Assembly: GCA_016719015.1 (NCBI GenBank)
Contig: JADKAZ010000004.1
Span: 62,001 to 126,000 of the forward strand
Direction of reading: 5' to 3'
Source of the DNA: Chitinophagaceae bacterium
Lineage (GTDB): Bacteria > Bacteroidota > Bacteroidia > Chitinophagales > Chitinophagaceae
DNA: 64,000 nucleotides
Shown here: positions 34,991 through 43,768 of the stretch, one piece after another
Position numbering within the stretch: the stretch's first letter is position 1
How the letters are laid out: every line of letters begins with the position of its first letter
Made by a program: the position numbers and the translations under genes
Notes under the pieces: model-generated
The model's input: only the letters and a program-made list of their open reading frames with translations
The model's database searches: none
Told to the model about the DNA's origin: nothing

Positions 34991-37611
34991 TATCGTATCA
35001 ACGCCACCGTCCCTTTCAGGAAAATAGTCTTCCCTGTATAATCAATAGCACTCACCATCCAGGCATACACACCACTGTTTTGCAATACGCCACCAATGCG
35101 GCCATCCCAGCCTTTCATGTTTTCGGTAGTGGTGAAGACCATTTGTCCCCAACGATTATAGATGCTGAAATAATTTATTTTCTGTACACCGACAGCTATC
35201 GGACGGATCACATCATTGCGGCCATCATTATTGGGGGTAAAGGCTGTAGGTACAAAGACATAAGGATTGGTTTTGAAAACTTTTACCCTGATAAAAGCAG
35301 AATCAGCACAACCGGCGATATCTGTAACGATCAGTTTATACCTCACACTATCAATGGAAGCATCATATACACCAATTGGGTTGGCAATCGTAGTGCTGGA
35401 TAAACCGGTGGAAGGGCTCCATACATAATTCACTCCACCGGTACCATTGAATTGTAAGGGTTGCCCAACCACTACAATTGTATCCCTTCCGGCAAAAGCC
35501 CTTACCCTTGGAAGTACGGTTATAAGAACTGTGTCACGGCCGGGTTTAGGGCAACCCTGGTTATCAAATGCACTAAGAACATAAGCAGTTGTTCTTGGTG
35601 GTGAGGAGACGGGATTTAATATGTTCGGATTATTAAGATAAGAGACAGGTGACCAAACGAAAGAAATACCATCATGAGAACCACTTAACTGGGCATCTGT
35701 ATTATAGCAAATAGTCTGGTTGGGTCCTGCATTTGCAACAGGATATGGAACAGTGGTTACCACTACCTGGTCGGTGGCCGAACAACTTCCTATGGTGGCC
35801 ACAACAGTATACGTTGTTGTGGTATTGGTTATCGCAGTAGGGTTAATAATATTTGGATTGTTCAGATTAAAGGCGGGTGTCCAACTGAAACTAAGACCAT
35901 CGGATATTGCATTTAACTGTATCGCATCGCCCTGGCAGATAGTGGTATCGTTCATGGCGAGTAAAGAAACAGAGCCTACCACCCGTACCCTGACAGAGTC
36001 ACGGTTTACACAACCATTATCATTCAGGTTTACATAATACCAGGTAGTGCTGGGAGGTGATACAGTAGGAGTGGCAGTATTAGCGTTAATAATATTTGTA
36101 AGTGGTGTCCAATTGAATACACCGGTACCACTGGCATTTAGCTGAACTGCATCATTGCGGCAGATCAACGTATCATTAAATGCAAGGGTGATAAGTGGTT
36201 TGTCAAGTACATCCACAGGGAATGAAACAGTGCTGATACATCCCTTACTGTTGGATACAGTTAATGTTACCGTTTTTATGCCAGGTGTTGAATAGGTCCA
36301 TTGAGGGTTTTGCAAGTGTGATGTATCTGCCAATGTAGAAAGGTCACCGAAATTCCAACTCCAGGTGTCTACGAAACCATAACTAGTTCTGGTTGTATCT
36401 GTGAACTGGAATGGATTGGTAAAACAACTACCGGTGGAGGTAAATCCAGGAAAAAATCCAGGGAAAACATTTACCTGTAAATCTGTGCTATCGATACACA
36501 AACCGGCTAATGAAACTCTTAATCTGACATTGTAAGTACCTGCAAGTGCATAAGTGTGAGTCGGCGTTTCTAAAAACGAAGTATCGTTAATACCGCTTGA
36601 GGGTTCACCAAAAGTCCAATGATAAGTTGTGTTGGCAGGATTTCCAACATCGTTTGAGAAGCTTACTGTAAACCCGTCACAAGTGGTAGGTCGGGGCGCC
36701 AGCTGAGCATTGAGTGGGTCACAATCACCTACTTCAACGTGTAATTCTTTTCGTGTGGTACTTATTAAAACCCCATTCCTGTATTCGTTCACACAGACAC
36801 AAACCACAAACTGCCCCGATAAGTCTGGCGCAATTCCACTAATGATACCCGTAGTTGGATTAATGGTGACTCCTGAACCCATTGGTTGACTACCGGAAAA
36901 TGGAGAGTTGTATGGAACTGAAAAGTAAGGCGGATTCGCTGCAGGATTAGGCGTAGAATTAGCACCTGCATCTCCTCCAAGAAAAGCATCACAAAAAGAA
37001 TAGGAGAGAGAATCACCGTCTCGGTCCGTTGCCTGGAAGGAATATTGAAAAAAACTATTCCGGCATACAACAGCGGTATCATTAATAAGAAATGAAGGAC
37101 TGCTATTTATTTCTGCGCCGGGAGCTGTGGCAGTTCCGGGTATTCTAGCAGTGAAAGTATTACCAACATTACCACTTCCTGAAACATTATTGATACCAGG
37201 TATCCTGCAGCATCTTTGATAAGCAACTATATATCCCTGGGGAGTAGCCGGCAGTTCGATTGAAGCTAATTCATAAACAACAATTTTATAATAACAAGCA
37301 ACCTGATTTCCGGATATACAAGGTTCATCGTATACTTTACTCAGCAGATACTCATTGGTTTTGGAAACGCTTGGATTTACAACCAATTGGTTTGTTAGCG
37401 GGTTGAAAATGGAAAAATTTATTGGGTCTGAGATTTGAAGCCCACCGGCTGTACATAACATGTATATTGTGAGTGTTATTTTATATCTCAAATTTGTTCC
37501 AGTACCCGGCCCTAAATATTCATAAGTAAAAAATCCGCCTTTAATGTGCGCAGCCTGTGAGGGGGCTGATAAAAGCAGAAATGTTGTTATCGCAATTAAA
37601 AAACGTTTCAT
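34990..37611 (-). CDS. Large secreted PKD/Ig-like protein with T9SS type B sorting domain
   Basis: About 873 residues from the ATG at 37611, where the signal peptide MKRFLIAITTFLLLSAPSQA begins; 22 residues of the longer frame are discarded. An N-terminal beta-rich domain starts AHIKGGFFTYEYLGPG. Two PKD domains follow (YHWTFGEPSSG and DTWSWNFGDLS), then about four Ig-like repeats with DTxICxxDAxQLNA and WTPxxxLNNPNIxNPT, and a gliding-motility-type C-terminal domain FVPTAFTPNNDGRNDVIRPI to GTVALIR. This is T9SS type B cargo, probably attached to the cell surface. It is the third gene of a run with lnt and the hydrolase. Confidence 0.92.
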   Translation of the reverse strand: MKRFLIAITTFLLLSAPSQAAHIKGGFFTYEYLGPGTGTNLRYKITLTIYMLCTAGGLQISDPINFSIFNPLTNQLVVNPSVSKTNEYLLSKVYDEPCISGNQVACYYKIVVYELASIELPATPQGYIVAYQRCCRIPGINNVSGSGNVGNTFTARIPGTATAPGAEINSSPSFLINDTAVVCRNSFFQYSFQATDRDGDSLSYSFCDAFLGGDAGANSTPNPAANPPYFSVPYNSPFSGSQPMGSGVTINPTTGIISGIAPDLSGQFVVCVCVNEYRNGVLISTTRKELHVEVGDCDPLNAQLAPRPTTCDGFTVSFSNDVGNPANTTYHWTFGEPSSGINDTSFLETPTHTYALAGTYNVRLRVSLAGLCIDSTDLQVNVFPGFFPGFTSTGSCFTNPFQFTDTTRTSYGFVDTWSWNFGDLSTLADTSHLQNPQWTYSTPGIKTVTLTVSNSKGCISTVSFPVDVLDKPLITLAFNDTLICRNDAVQLNASGTGVFNWTPLTNIINANTATPTVSPPSTTWYYVNLNDNGCVNRDSVRVRVVGSVSLLAMNDTTICQGDAIQLNAISDGLSFSWTPAFNLNNPNIINPTAITNTTTTYTVVATIGSCSATDQVVVTTVPYPVANAGPNQTICYNTDAQLSGSHDGISFVWSPVSYLNNPNILNPVSSPPRTTAYVLSAFDNQGCPKPGRDTVLITVLPRVRAFAGRDTIVVVGQPLQFNGTGGVNYVWSPSTGLSSTTIANPIGVYDASIDSVRYKLIVTDIAGCADSAFIRVKVFKTNPYVFVPTAFTPNNDGRNDVIRPIAVGVQKINYFSIYNRWGQMVFTTTENMKGWDGRIGGVLQNSGVYAWMVSAIDYTGKTIFLKGTVALIR

Positions 37612-37637
37612 TGATCGGATTGGTCGAAAATTGAATT

Positions 37638-38447
37638 TTATATTTCCAGCAAAAAATCCTCCAAAATGCCGTTGCATTTCTCAGGCTCTTCCAGCATACC
37701 CATATGCCCCGAATTATGGAGAATGTGAATGTACGATTTTTCAGGAAGGTGGCATTGCTTCAGGCCATCTTCTATAGGAACGGCAACATCGTATTTTCCC
37801 ATGATAAACAGCACAGGTACAGTAGTGTTACGTAATATTTCTGTCCTGTCCGGTCGCTTCATCATCGCCTCGTAATACGAAACGAGTGCATGGGGCGAAA
37901 AGTTGTGCAGGCCGGCTATTTGTTTCTCTATTAATCCGGGTTGTTCATCTTTAGTTAATGGCGAAAATAGATTGGGGGTAGCGGTTTTTAAAAATTCAAA
38001 GGCACCATGCTGGTTAATAAAATCAATTCCCTTTTGCCGGGTGATTTTCTTTTCTTCATTGTCAGCAAATGCAGAGGAATGAAAAAGACCAAAGGCGGAT
38101 ACCAGTTCAGGATATTTTTCCACGAATGCCAGGGTGATATAACCGCCCATACTGTGACCGATAATACAGGCCTCCCTGCCCTCCGCAGAGGGGATTTGAG
38201 ACTCTGTTTCTATAATTGTCTTTATTACTTCCGCCATTCCTTCCATACTCATATCGTCTATCATTTCAGAATATCCGCTGCCTGGCAGGTCTGGAACGAT
38301 AAGTTGAAATTTGTCTTGTAGATAATCCACCTGGTTGTTCCATACATCAGCTTTTTCTCCAAAGCCGTGAATGAGTATAACGGGTTTACCATTACCAATG
38401 ACCTGGTAAACAATTTTCTTTCCTTGTACCTGTATTTCTTTAATCAT
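37638..38447 (-). CDS. Alpha/beta hydrolase
   Basis: 269 residues. Oxyanion-hole HGFG (27-30), nucleophile S99 in GHSMGGY, acid D220 in GKYDVAVP and H248 in HNSGHMG form the usual catalytic set. The substrate is unknown. Residues about 84-93 (QIPSAEGREA) come from a GC-rich palindromic stretch that replaces the usual linker before the nucleophile strand. The gene overlaps the upstream lnt gene by 8 bp, so they are co-transcribed. Confidence 0.9.
   Translation of the reverse strand: MIKEIQVQGKKIVYQVIGNGKPVILIHGFGEKADVWNNQVDYLQDKFQLIVPDLPGSGYSEMIDDMSMEGMAEVIKTIIETESQIPSAEGREACIIGHSMGGYITLAFVEKYPELVSAFGLFHSSAFADNEEKKITRQKGIDFINQHGAFEFLKTATPNLFSPLTKDEQPGLIEKQIAGLHNFSPHALVSYYEAMMKRPDRTEILRNTTVPVLFIMGKYDVAVPIEDGLKQCHLPEKSYIHILHNSGHMGMLEEPEKCNGILEDFLLEI
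38169..38194. repeat. GC-rich REP-like palindrome inside the alpha/beta hydrolase gene
   Basis: CCCTC (38179-38183) and GAGGG (38188-38192) pair across CGCA, with flanking GGCCTCCCTG. The composition is far more GC-rich than the gene and shares GGCCTCCCTG with the stretch at 63.3 kb. Confidence 0.5.
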
Positions 38448-40050
38448 GATTTGTTTGTAATGCGGGGAATTTCTTCTTAAAAAATTTTGTCAGCACTTTT
38501 AGAGCAATATTCCAGCCAAGAAGCAGAATACTTAGCACCACCATTATTTTCGACAGGATATCACCATACTGTACATAAAATGTTTTCCTGTTCGTGGGAT
38601 TGATCTGCAGTTTGATTGCTGCAGCAGTATTGTATGGTTGTGGATTGATTACCGTTCCGTAAGGGTCAATAAAACAACTGATGCCGGTATTGGCACTTCT
38701 TGCCACCCAGGTTCTTGTTTCAATGGCCCGCAGTCTTGCATAATTCATGTGTTGTTTATGTCCGGGAGTTTTCTTCCACCAGCCGTCATTGGTAATAATG
38801 CAAATGAGATTGGCTCCATTGCGGATATACTTACTCATAAATTCCCCATAGATGCTCTCATAGCAAATAGAAGGAGCAATCTTAAAACCACCTTTTGCAT
38901 CGAGTACTGTTCGTTCACTTTGTTTGGCATAGCCGGCGGTAGTACCACCAAATTTTGCAAACCACTTATCAATAAACTTTAAGAACCAAGGCAATGTTTC
39001 CACGCCGGGCACCAGCATAGACTTGTGGTAAAAGGATTGGGCACCGGAACTATCAATTACCATGGAGCCGTTGTATGTTTCAAAAAATTGTCCATTGAAG
39101 TCTTCAGAGTATTTTGTTTTAGCATTCATCATCCGGTAGCTTTCAATACCAGTAAATAGAGAAGCATTGGGATGACGTTGCAAAAAACTCCATAAAGGAT
39201 TCAGGAAATAATTTTTTTTCAATCCTTCTTCATCAATCCGGGAGGCAGTATATAAAGCTGTTTCCGGCCAAAGTATCAATGCAGTATTGTCATCCACTTC
39301 TTTTTCACTGATAGCAATTAATTTTTGCAGTTGTGCTTCAAATGAACCAGCTGCTTCTGAAACTTTTTCATAAGGGTCAATGTTTGGTTGTACGATTACA
39401 ATATTTGAATTTGTTCCGGGCATTTTTGTACGGGTATTACCAAACAATGAAAAGGCAATTGGTAAAACCAGGAGTAGTATGCCAGCGAATAAATTTTTAT
39501 AGGTCTTTGAACTTGTTTTGTAGAAATTATTTTTGATGTGCAGGAAAAGAAAAATATTCACCACCAGTATCCATAATGTTCCGCCACTGGTGCCGGTGTA
39601 TTCATACCATTGCACCCATTCAGGATGTGTGGCAAAAGAATTTCCCAACGTCAGCCAGGGCCAGCTTAATCCCCAATCCTGTAAATGGATATATTCAAAA
39701 CACATCCAGAAAGCAATGAGGGATATATAACCTATTTTTTCACCCAGCCATTTTTTAGCAATTTTAAATCCCAGCCAGGGCAAACACATTAATAAACTAT
39801 TCGCCAGGAAAGCAGCGACCCCGCCCGGTGGTGATGCATTCCATATCCACCAGGTGGTGGCTACGTTCCAGATGAACATGGTAACATACGTAAGCAAAAA
39901 AAATTTTTTCCGGCTTTCTACTTTTGATTCTAACCAAAGCAACGGAACCCAGGCCACAAAAATTAAAAAGGTAAGTGGTGATACTGGCCAGGCAGCCCAG
40001 AGTAATAATCCGCTGGCGATGGCTATATAAAGATTGATGAAACGCTTCAA
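38440..40050 (-). CDS. lnt: Apolipoprotein N-acyltransferase
   Basis: 536 residues: six or so N-terminal membrane helices, then a nitrilase-type domain and a final helix. The catalytic triad is E263 (ILWPETALY), K343 (FYHKSMLVPGVE) and C396 (PSICYESIYG). Lnt adds the third acyl chain to outer-membrane lipoproteins such as the SusD-like protein at 53.6 kb. It overlaps the downstream hydrolase gene by 8 bp. Length and motif order are normal. Confidence 0.94.
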   Translation of the reverse strand: MKRFINLYIAIASGLLLWAAWPVSPLTFLIFVAWVPLLWLESKVESRKKFFLLTYVTMFIWNVATTWWIWNASPPGGVAAFLANSLLMCLPWLGFKIAKKWLGEKIGYISLIAFWMCFEYIHLQDWGLSWPWLTLGNSFATHPEWVQWYEYTGTSGGTLWILVVNIFLFLHIKNNFYKTSSKTYKNLFAGILLLVLPIAFSLFGNTRTKMPGTNSNIVIVQPNIDPYEKVSEAAGSFEAQLQKLIAISEKEVDDNTALILWPETALYTASRIDEEGLKKNYFLNPLWSFLQRHPNASLFTGIESYRMMNAKTKYSEDFNGQFFETYNGSMVIDSSGAQSFYHKSMLVPGVETLPWFLKFIDKWFAKFGGTTAGYAKQSERTVLDAKGGFKIAPSICYESIYGEFMSKYIRNGANLICIITNDGWWKKTPGHKQHMNYARLRAIETRTWVARSANTGISCFIDPYGTVINPQPYNTAAAIKLQINPTNRKTFYVQYGDILSKIMVVLSILLLGWNIALKVLTKFFKKKFPALQTNHD

Positions 40051-40171
40051 ACAAATTGATTTATGTAAAAATAGAGCTTGTTGCGCAGCATAACAATATT
40101 CAATACAATTTGAATTCTTAAAAAAATTATGGAAAGATTATGCTTTTCAATCTCATTGAAAAGTATAAACC

Positions 40172-40987
40172 ATGAAACCCAACAAAATTTTATCAGCCTC
40201 GCTGATAGACCTCATCTTTGACGGCCGTAACAAAGAGTACGGGGCTTATGAACTTCGGAAAAATGATTCGCAAAGAACAAAAGTGGCTTTATCACTTACC
40301 ATTTCTATTGTTGCATTAGTATTGACCATTACGACACTTGCAAATTCTTATAAAAAAGATGCGATAATAAGTAATGCAACGCCGGGTGTTGTGTTAACAG
40401 CGTTTGAAGAAACAAAACCACCGGAAGAATTACCGAAGCCTGAAGTGAAACCACAGGTGGAGCCGACACAAACACAAAAATTTACTGAGCCGAAAATTGT
40501 AGATAAAGAAATTCTTACGGACCCGCCGCCTTCCGTTGCAGATTTGGATAGCTCCTTAATTGGCCTGGAAACGATAAAAGGGAAGCCACACATTTTTACC
40601 GCAAGTCCACCTGAAGAAATTGGGGGCAGTACCGGCATCCTCGATAAAAAAATTACGAATGAAGATGATGAAATAAGAACAACCGTTGATGTGCCCGCAA
40701 AATTCGAAGGCAACTGGGTCAGATTTTTGCAAACAAATTTGAATGCTGAAACGCCGGTTAATAATGGTGCCGGCCCCGGACGATACAGTGTGGTGGTGCA
40801 ATTTGTAGTGGATAAGGAGGGAAATGTGAGTGATATTAAAGCTCTCACTAATCATGGCTATGGAGTAGAAGAAGAAGCTGTAAGAGTATTAAAGAAAGCT
40901 CCGAAATGGCAACCTGCTATAGCGGCAGGTTATACCGTAAAGGCTTATCACAAACAGGTGATTGTATTTGAAGTGGTGGAAGAGTAG
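40172..40987 (+). CDS. Energy transducer TonB family protein
   Basis: 271 residues. Bacteroidota-type N-terminus (SASLIDLIFDGRNKEYGAYELRKN), a single membrane helix at about 36-58, a Pro/Glu-rich periplasmic linker (EETKPPEELPKPEVKPQVEP), and a C-terminal TonB domain with YSVVVQFVVDKEGNVSDIKALTNHGYG and VLKKAPKWQPAIAAGYTVKAYHKQVI. It couples the proton-motive force, through ExbBD, to outer-membrane receptors such as the SusC protein at 50.5 kb. The stop is followed within a few bases by element D. Confidence 0.95.
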   Translation: MKPNKILSASLIDLIFDGRNKEYGAYELRKNDSQRTKVALSLTISIVALVLTITTLANSYKKDAIISNATPGVVLTAFEETKPPEELPKPEVKPQVEPTQTQKFTEPKIVDKEILTDPPPSVADLDSSLIGLETIKGKPHIFTASPPEEIGGSTGILDKKITNEDDEIRTTVDVPAKFEGNWVRFLQTNLNAETPVNNGAGPGRYSVVVQFVVDKEGNVSDIKALTNHGYGVEEEAVRVLKKAPKWQPAIAAGYTVKAYHKQVIVFEVVEE

Positions 40988-40992
40988 GATAC

Positions 40993-41081
40993 TGGTTGAT
41001 TGGTTAATTAGTTGATTAGGTTCGGTTTTTACCTTGAGCAGCCTGATTAACTAATTAACCATTTTCCCAATCAACCAACTT
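40993..41081. repeat. Heptad inverted-repeat element D between convergent tonB and guaB
   Basis: Left arm 40994-41020 reads GGTTGATTGG then TTAATTAGTTGATTAGG. The right arm (41042-41078, minus strand) reads GGTTGATTGG, an 8-nt bulge, then TTAATTAGTTAATCAGG. The heptad period is visible as TTRGTTN/GATTGGN units. The element fills almost the whole gap between the two stop codons and may act as a bidirectional terminator-like hairpin. Confidence 0.75.
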
Positions 41082-42575
41082 TTATCTCCTGCTATAATTC
41101 GGCGCTTCTTTTGTTATCTCAATATCATGGGCATGACTTTCTCTCATACCGGCATTACTTATTTTTACGAACGTTGCTTTTTGTAAATCCTCAATGGTAG
41201 CGGCACCGCAATATCCCATGCCCGCCCTTAATCCACCGGTATATTGATACACAACTTCTTTTAAAAAACCTTTATAGGCTACACGACCTTCAATACCTTC
41301 CGGTACAAATTTCTTTACATCTTCTTCTACCTCCTGGAAATAACGATCACTGCTGCCAGTTGCCATGGCACCAAGTGAACCCATACCACGGTATTCTTTG
41401 AATTTTCTTCCTTCATAAATAATTGTTTCTCCCGGACTTTCCTCTGTACCGGCAAAAATGCTTCCCATCATCACACAATTAGCACCGGCAGCCAATGCTT
41501 TTACCATATCACCGGTATAGCGAATACCACCGTCGGCAATGATCGGAATATTTTTTCCTTTTAATGCGGAAGCAGCCTCCATGATGGCAGTGAGTTGCGG
41601 AACACCTGCACCGGCAACAATCCGGGTAGTACAAATAGAACCGGGCCCTATACCAACTTTTATTGCATCCGCACCTGCATCTGCTAATGCTTTAGCACCG
41701 GCGGCAGTTCCCACATTGCCGGCAATGACATTTATATTTTTGAAATTCTTTTTTACATCTTTTAATGCAGCAATCACTCCTTTGCTGTGGCCATGTGCAC
41801 TGTCCAATGCAATAACATCCGCACCGACAGTTTGCAATGCAGCAACTCTGTCTAATAAATCTTTGGTGATGCCAACACCGGCACCAACCAGCAAACGACC
41901 AAACTGGTCTTTCACCGCATTGGGGTGACTTTTTAATTTCAAAATATCACTGTAGGTAAATAAGCCGGTTAGTTTTCCCTGCTTGTTAACGATGGGTAAT
42001 TTTTCAACTTTTGTTTTTTTGAAAAGTTGTTCTGCTTTTTTCAAGTCGGTGCCTTCCGGTGCTGTGTAGAGATTTTCTTTGGTCATCACTTCACTCACTT
42101 TTTTCTTCGGGTTGTCTTCAAACCGGAGGTCACGGTTGGTAAGGATGCCAACTAATTTACCATTCTTATCTATAATAGGAATACCACCAATTTTGTTTTC
42201 CCGCATCAGTTTTAATGCATCGCCGATGGTAGCATCTGCTAAAAGTGTAACCGGGTCTATTATCAATCCGCTTTCACTTCTTTTTACTTTACGTACCTGT
42301 TCAGCCTGCTTTTCAATGGTCATATTTTTATGCAGGATGCCAAGGCCACCTTCTCTTGCAAGGGCAGTAGCAAGAGCCGCTTCTGTAACCGTGTCCATAG
42401 CTGCGGAGAGCAGGGGAACATTAAGCGTAATTTCTTTGGTAAGCTGACTTTTAATTTCAACATCCCGGGGTAATACCTGGCTGTAGCCGGGCATCAGCAG
42501 CACATCATCGAAGGTTAAGCCTTCACCGAAAAATTGGTTGGATACTTTTTTGGGGGAGGAATTTCTTATTGCCAT
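41082..42575 (-). CDS. guaB: IMP dehydrogenase
   Basis: 497 residues from the ATG at 42575 (the longer frame would use TTG). Catalytic barrel with DVLLMPGYSQVLP, nucleophile C315 in GPGSICTTRIVAG, flap SLGAMATGSSDRYFQ, and two inserted CBS domains at about residues 105-220 (VGILTNRDLRFE, LTGLFTYSDILKL). It oxidises IMP to XMP in guanine nucleotide synthesis. A perfect -7 box (TATCTTTG) lies only 3 bp before the ATG, suggesting a leaderless transcript. Convergent with tonB across element D. Confidence 0.97.
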   Translation of the reverse strand: MAIRNSSPKKVSNQFFGEGLTFDDVLLMPGYSQVLPRDVEIKSQLTKEITLNVPLLSAAMDTVTEAALATALAREGGLGILHKNMTIEKQAEQVRKVKRSESGLIIDPVTLLADATIGDALKLMRENKIGGIPIIDKNGKLVGILTNRDLRFEDNPKKKVSEVMTKENLYTAPEGTDLKKAEQLFKKTKVEKLPIVNKQGKLTGLFTYSDILKLKSHPNAVKDQFGRLLVGAGVGITKDLLDRVAALQTVGADVIALDSAHGHSKGVIAALKDVKKNFKNINVIAGNVGTAAGAKALADAGADAIKVGIGPGSICTTRIVAGAGVPQLTAIMEAASALKGKNIPIIADGGIRYTGDMVKALAAGANCVMMGSIFAGTEESPGETIIYEGRKFKEYRGMGSLGAMATGSSDRYFQEVEEDVKKFVPEGIEGRVAYKGFLKEVVYQYTGGLRAGMGYCGAATIEDLQKATFVKISNAGMRESHAHDIEITKEAPNYSRR

Positions 42576-42578
42576 GTG

Positions 42579-42586
42579 CAAAGATA
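42579..42586 (-). promoter_or_regulatory. -7 box of guaB directly before the start codon
   Basis: Minus strand TATCTTTG matches TAnnTTTG exactly and is followed by CAC and the ATG. Confidence 0.55.
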
Positions 42587-42621
42587 TATTCCTGAGTGAA
42601 ACGGGAAAAATGATTTTTCAT

Positions 42622-43728
42622 TTAGGTCAGGCTATACATTTTACCTGGTTTGGAGGAAATGACCCCTTGCAATTCCAGGTTCAGCATTGCACCAGCCACT
42701 GCACTGCTACTCAATCCACTTTTGCCATTAATCTCATCTATATGGGCTGTTTCCTTTTCTCTTAAAATGGCGACAATTGCTTTTTCCTCTGTGGTCATTT
42801 CAATAAAAAGTTCTCGTTGACTCCTTTTTTCTTTTTTGCTCTTTGTCTTGTCTTCCCACTGCATTACCTGCATCAGTTCAGCTGCATCAGTAAGCAACAT
42901 GGCTTTGTTATTTTTAATAAGATAGTTACAGCCGGTACTTTTACTGTCTGTTACTTTTCCCGGAAAGGCGAAAACATCTTTATTATAACTGTTAGCCAGT
43001 TCAGCCGTAATCATACTACCACCTTTAATTTCTGTTTCGATTACAATAGTAGCGTCACTCATCCCTGCAACTATCCTGTTGCGGGTGGGGAAATTATGTT
43101 TATCCGGTTTTGACTTACTCCTGAATTCTGTCAGCAAACCACCGTGATGTTTTATCATGTCCCTGGCAAGTCCTGCATGTTCAGCCGGGTAAATCTGGTC
43201 CAGACCATGTGCCAGCACACCCACTGTTGGTAAACCGTTTTTGACAGCTGATTTGTGGGCTATTGCATCCACACCAAAGGCAAGACCGCTGACTACTGTT
43301 ATGTTTTGTGCAGTTAACTCTTTTACCAGTTTTTCTGTAACCAGTTTGGCATAATCCGTATGTTTTCTTGTGCCAATGATGGCAACAATCTTGGGGACAT
43401 TTAAATCTGCGTCACCACGATAATATAGAAGGGTGGGAGAGTCATAGCAATTCAGTAATCGTTTCGGATAATTAGGATCTGTTAAGAAAAGCGGTTTAAT
43501 CTTATACTTCTCAATAAATTTTATTTCGTCCTCCACTTTTGAAAAATCTTTAAAAGCAGCAATCGAAGCGGCTCTTACAGGGCCGATGCCTTCAATTTTT
43601 TCCAGGTACGATTTCTTTGCATGAAAAACCTCTTCCGCATTGCAATGCTGTAACAGAATTTTTGCCTGCACAGGTCCGATGTTGGGAACAAAGGTTAAGG
43701 CCAGTTGATAAAGAAGTTCTGATTCCAT
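42622..43728 (-). CDS. dprA: DNA processing protein DprA
   Basis: 368 residues: N-terminal helix-hairpin-helix region (GIGPVRAASIAAF), Rossmann-like core with VAIIGTRKHTDYAK, VSGLAFGVDAIAHKSA, FPTRNRIVAGMSDATIVIE and SMITAELA, and a C-terminal winged helix (GKSGLSSSAVAGAMLNLELQ). DprA loads RecA on incoming single-stranded DNA in natural transformation. A -7-like box TATATTTG (43755-43748) lies 19 bp before the ATG. guaB is downstream on the same strand. Confidence 0.95.
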   Translation of the reverse strand: MESELLYQLALTFVPNIGPVQAKILLQHCNAEEVFHAKKSYLEKIEGIGPVRAASIAAFKDFSKVEDEIKFIEKYKIKPLFLTDPNYPKRLLNCYDSPTLLYYRGDADLNVPKIVAIIGTRKHTDYAKLVTEKLVKELTAQNITVVSGLAFGVDAIAHKSAVKNGLPTVGVLAHGLDQIYPAEHAGLARDMIKHHGGLLTEFRSKSKPDKHNFPTRNRIVAGMSDATIVIETEIKGGSMITAELANSYNKDVFAFPGKVTDSKSTGCNYLIKNNKAMLLTDAAELMQVMQWEDKTKSKKEKRSQRELFIEMTTEEKAIVAILREKETAHIDEINGKSGLSSSAVAGAMLNLELQGVISSKPGKMYSLT

Positions 43729-43747
43729 ACTGAATTTTTGGAAAAAT

Positions 43748-43755
43748 CAAATATA
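43748..43755 (-). promoter_or_regulatory. -7 box of dprA
   Basis: TATATTTG on the minus strand matches TAnnTTTG; no TTG is evident at -33. Confidence 0.4.
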
Positions 43756-43768
43756 AGAGAACTCCGGA

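Noticed and set aside
37612..37677. 22-residue N-terminal extension of the T9SS type B protein
   Set aside because: It precedes a complete signal peptide that starts at an ATG; exported proteins do not carry such an extension.
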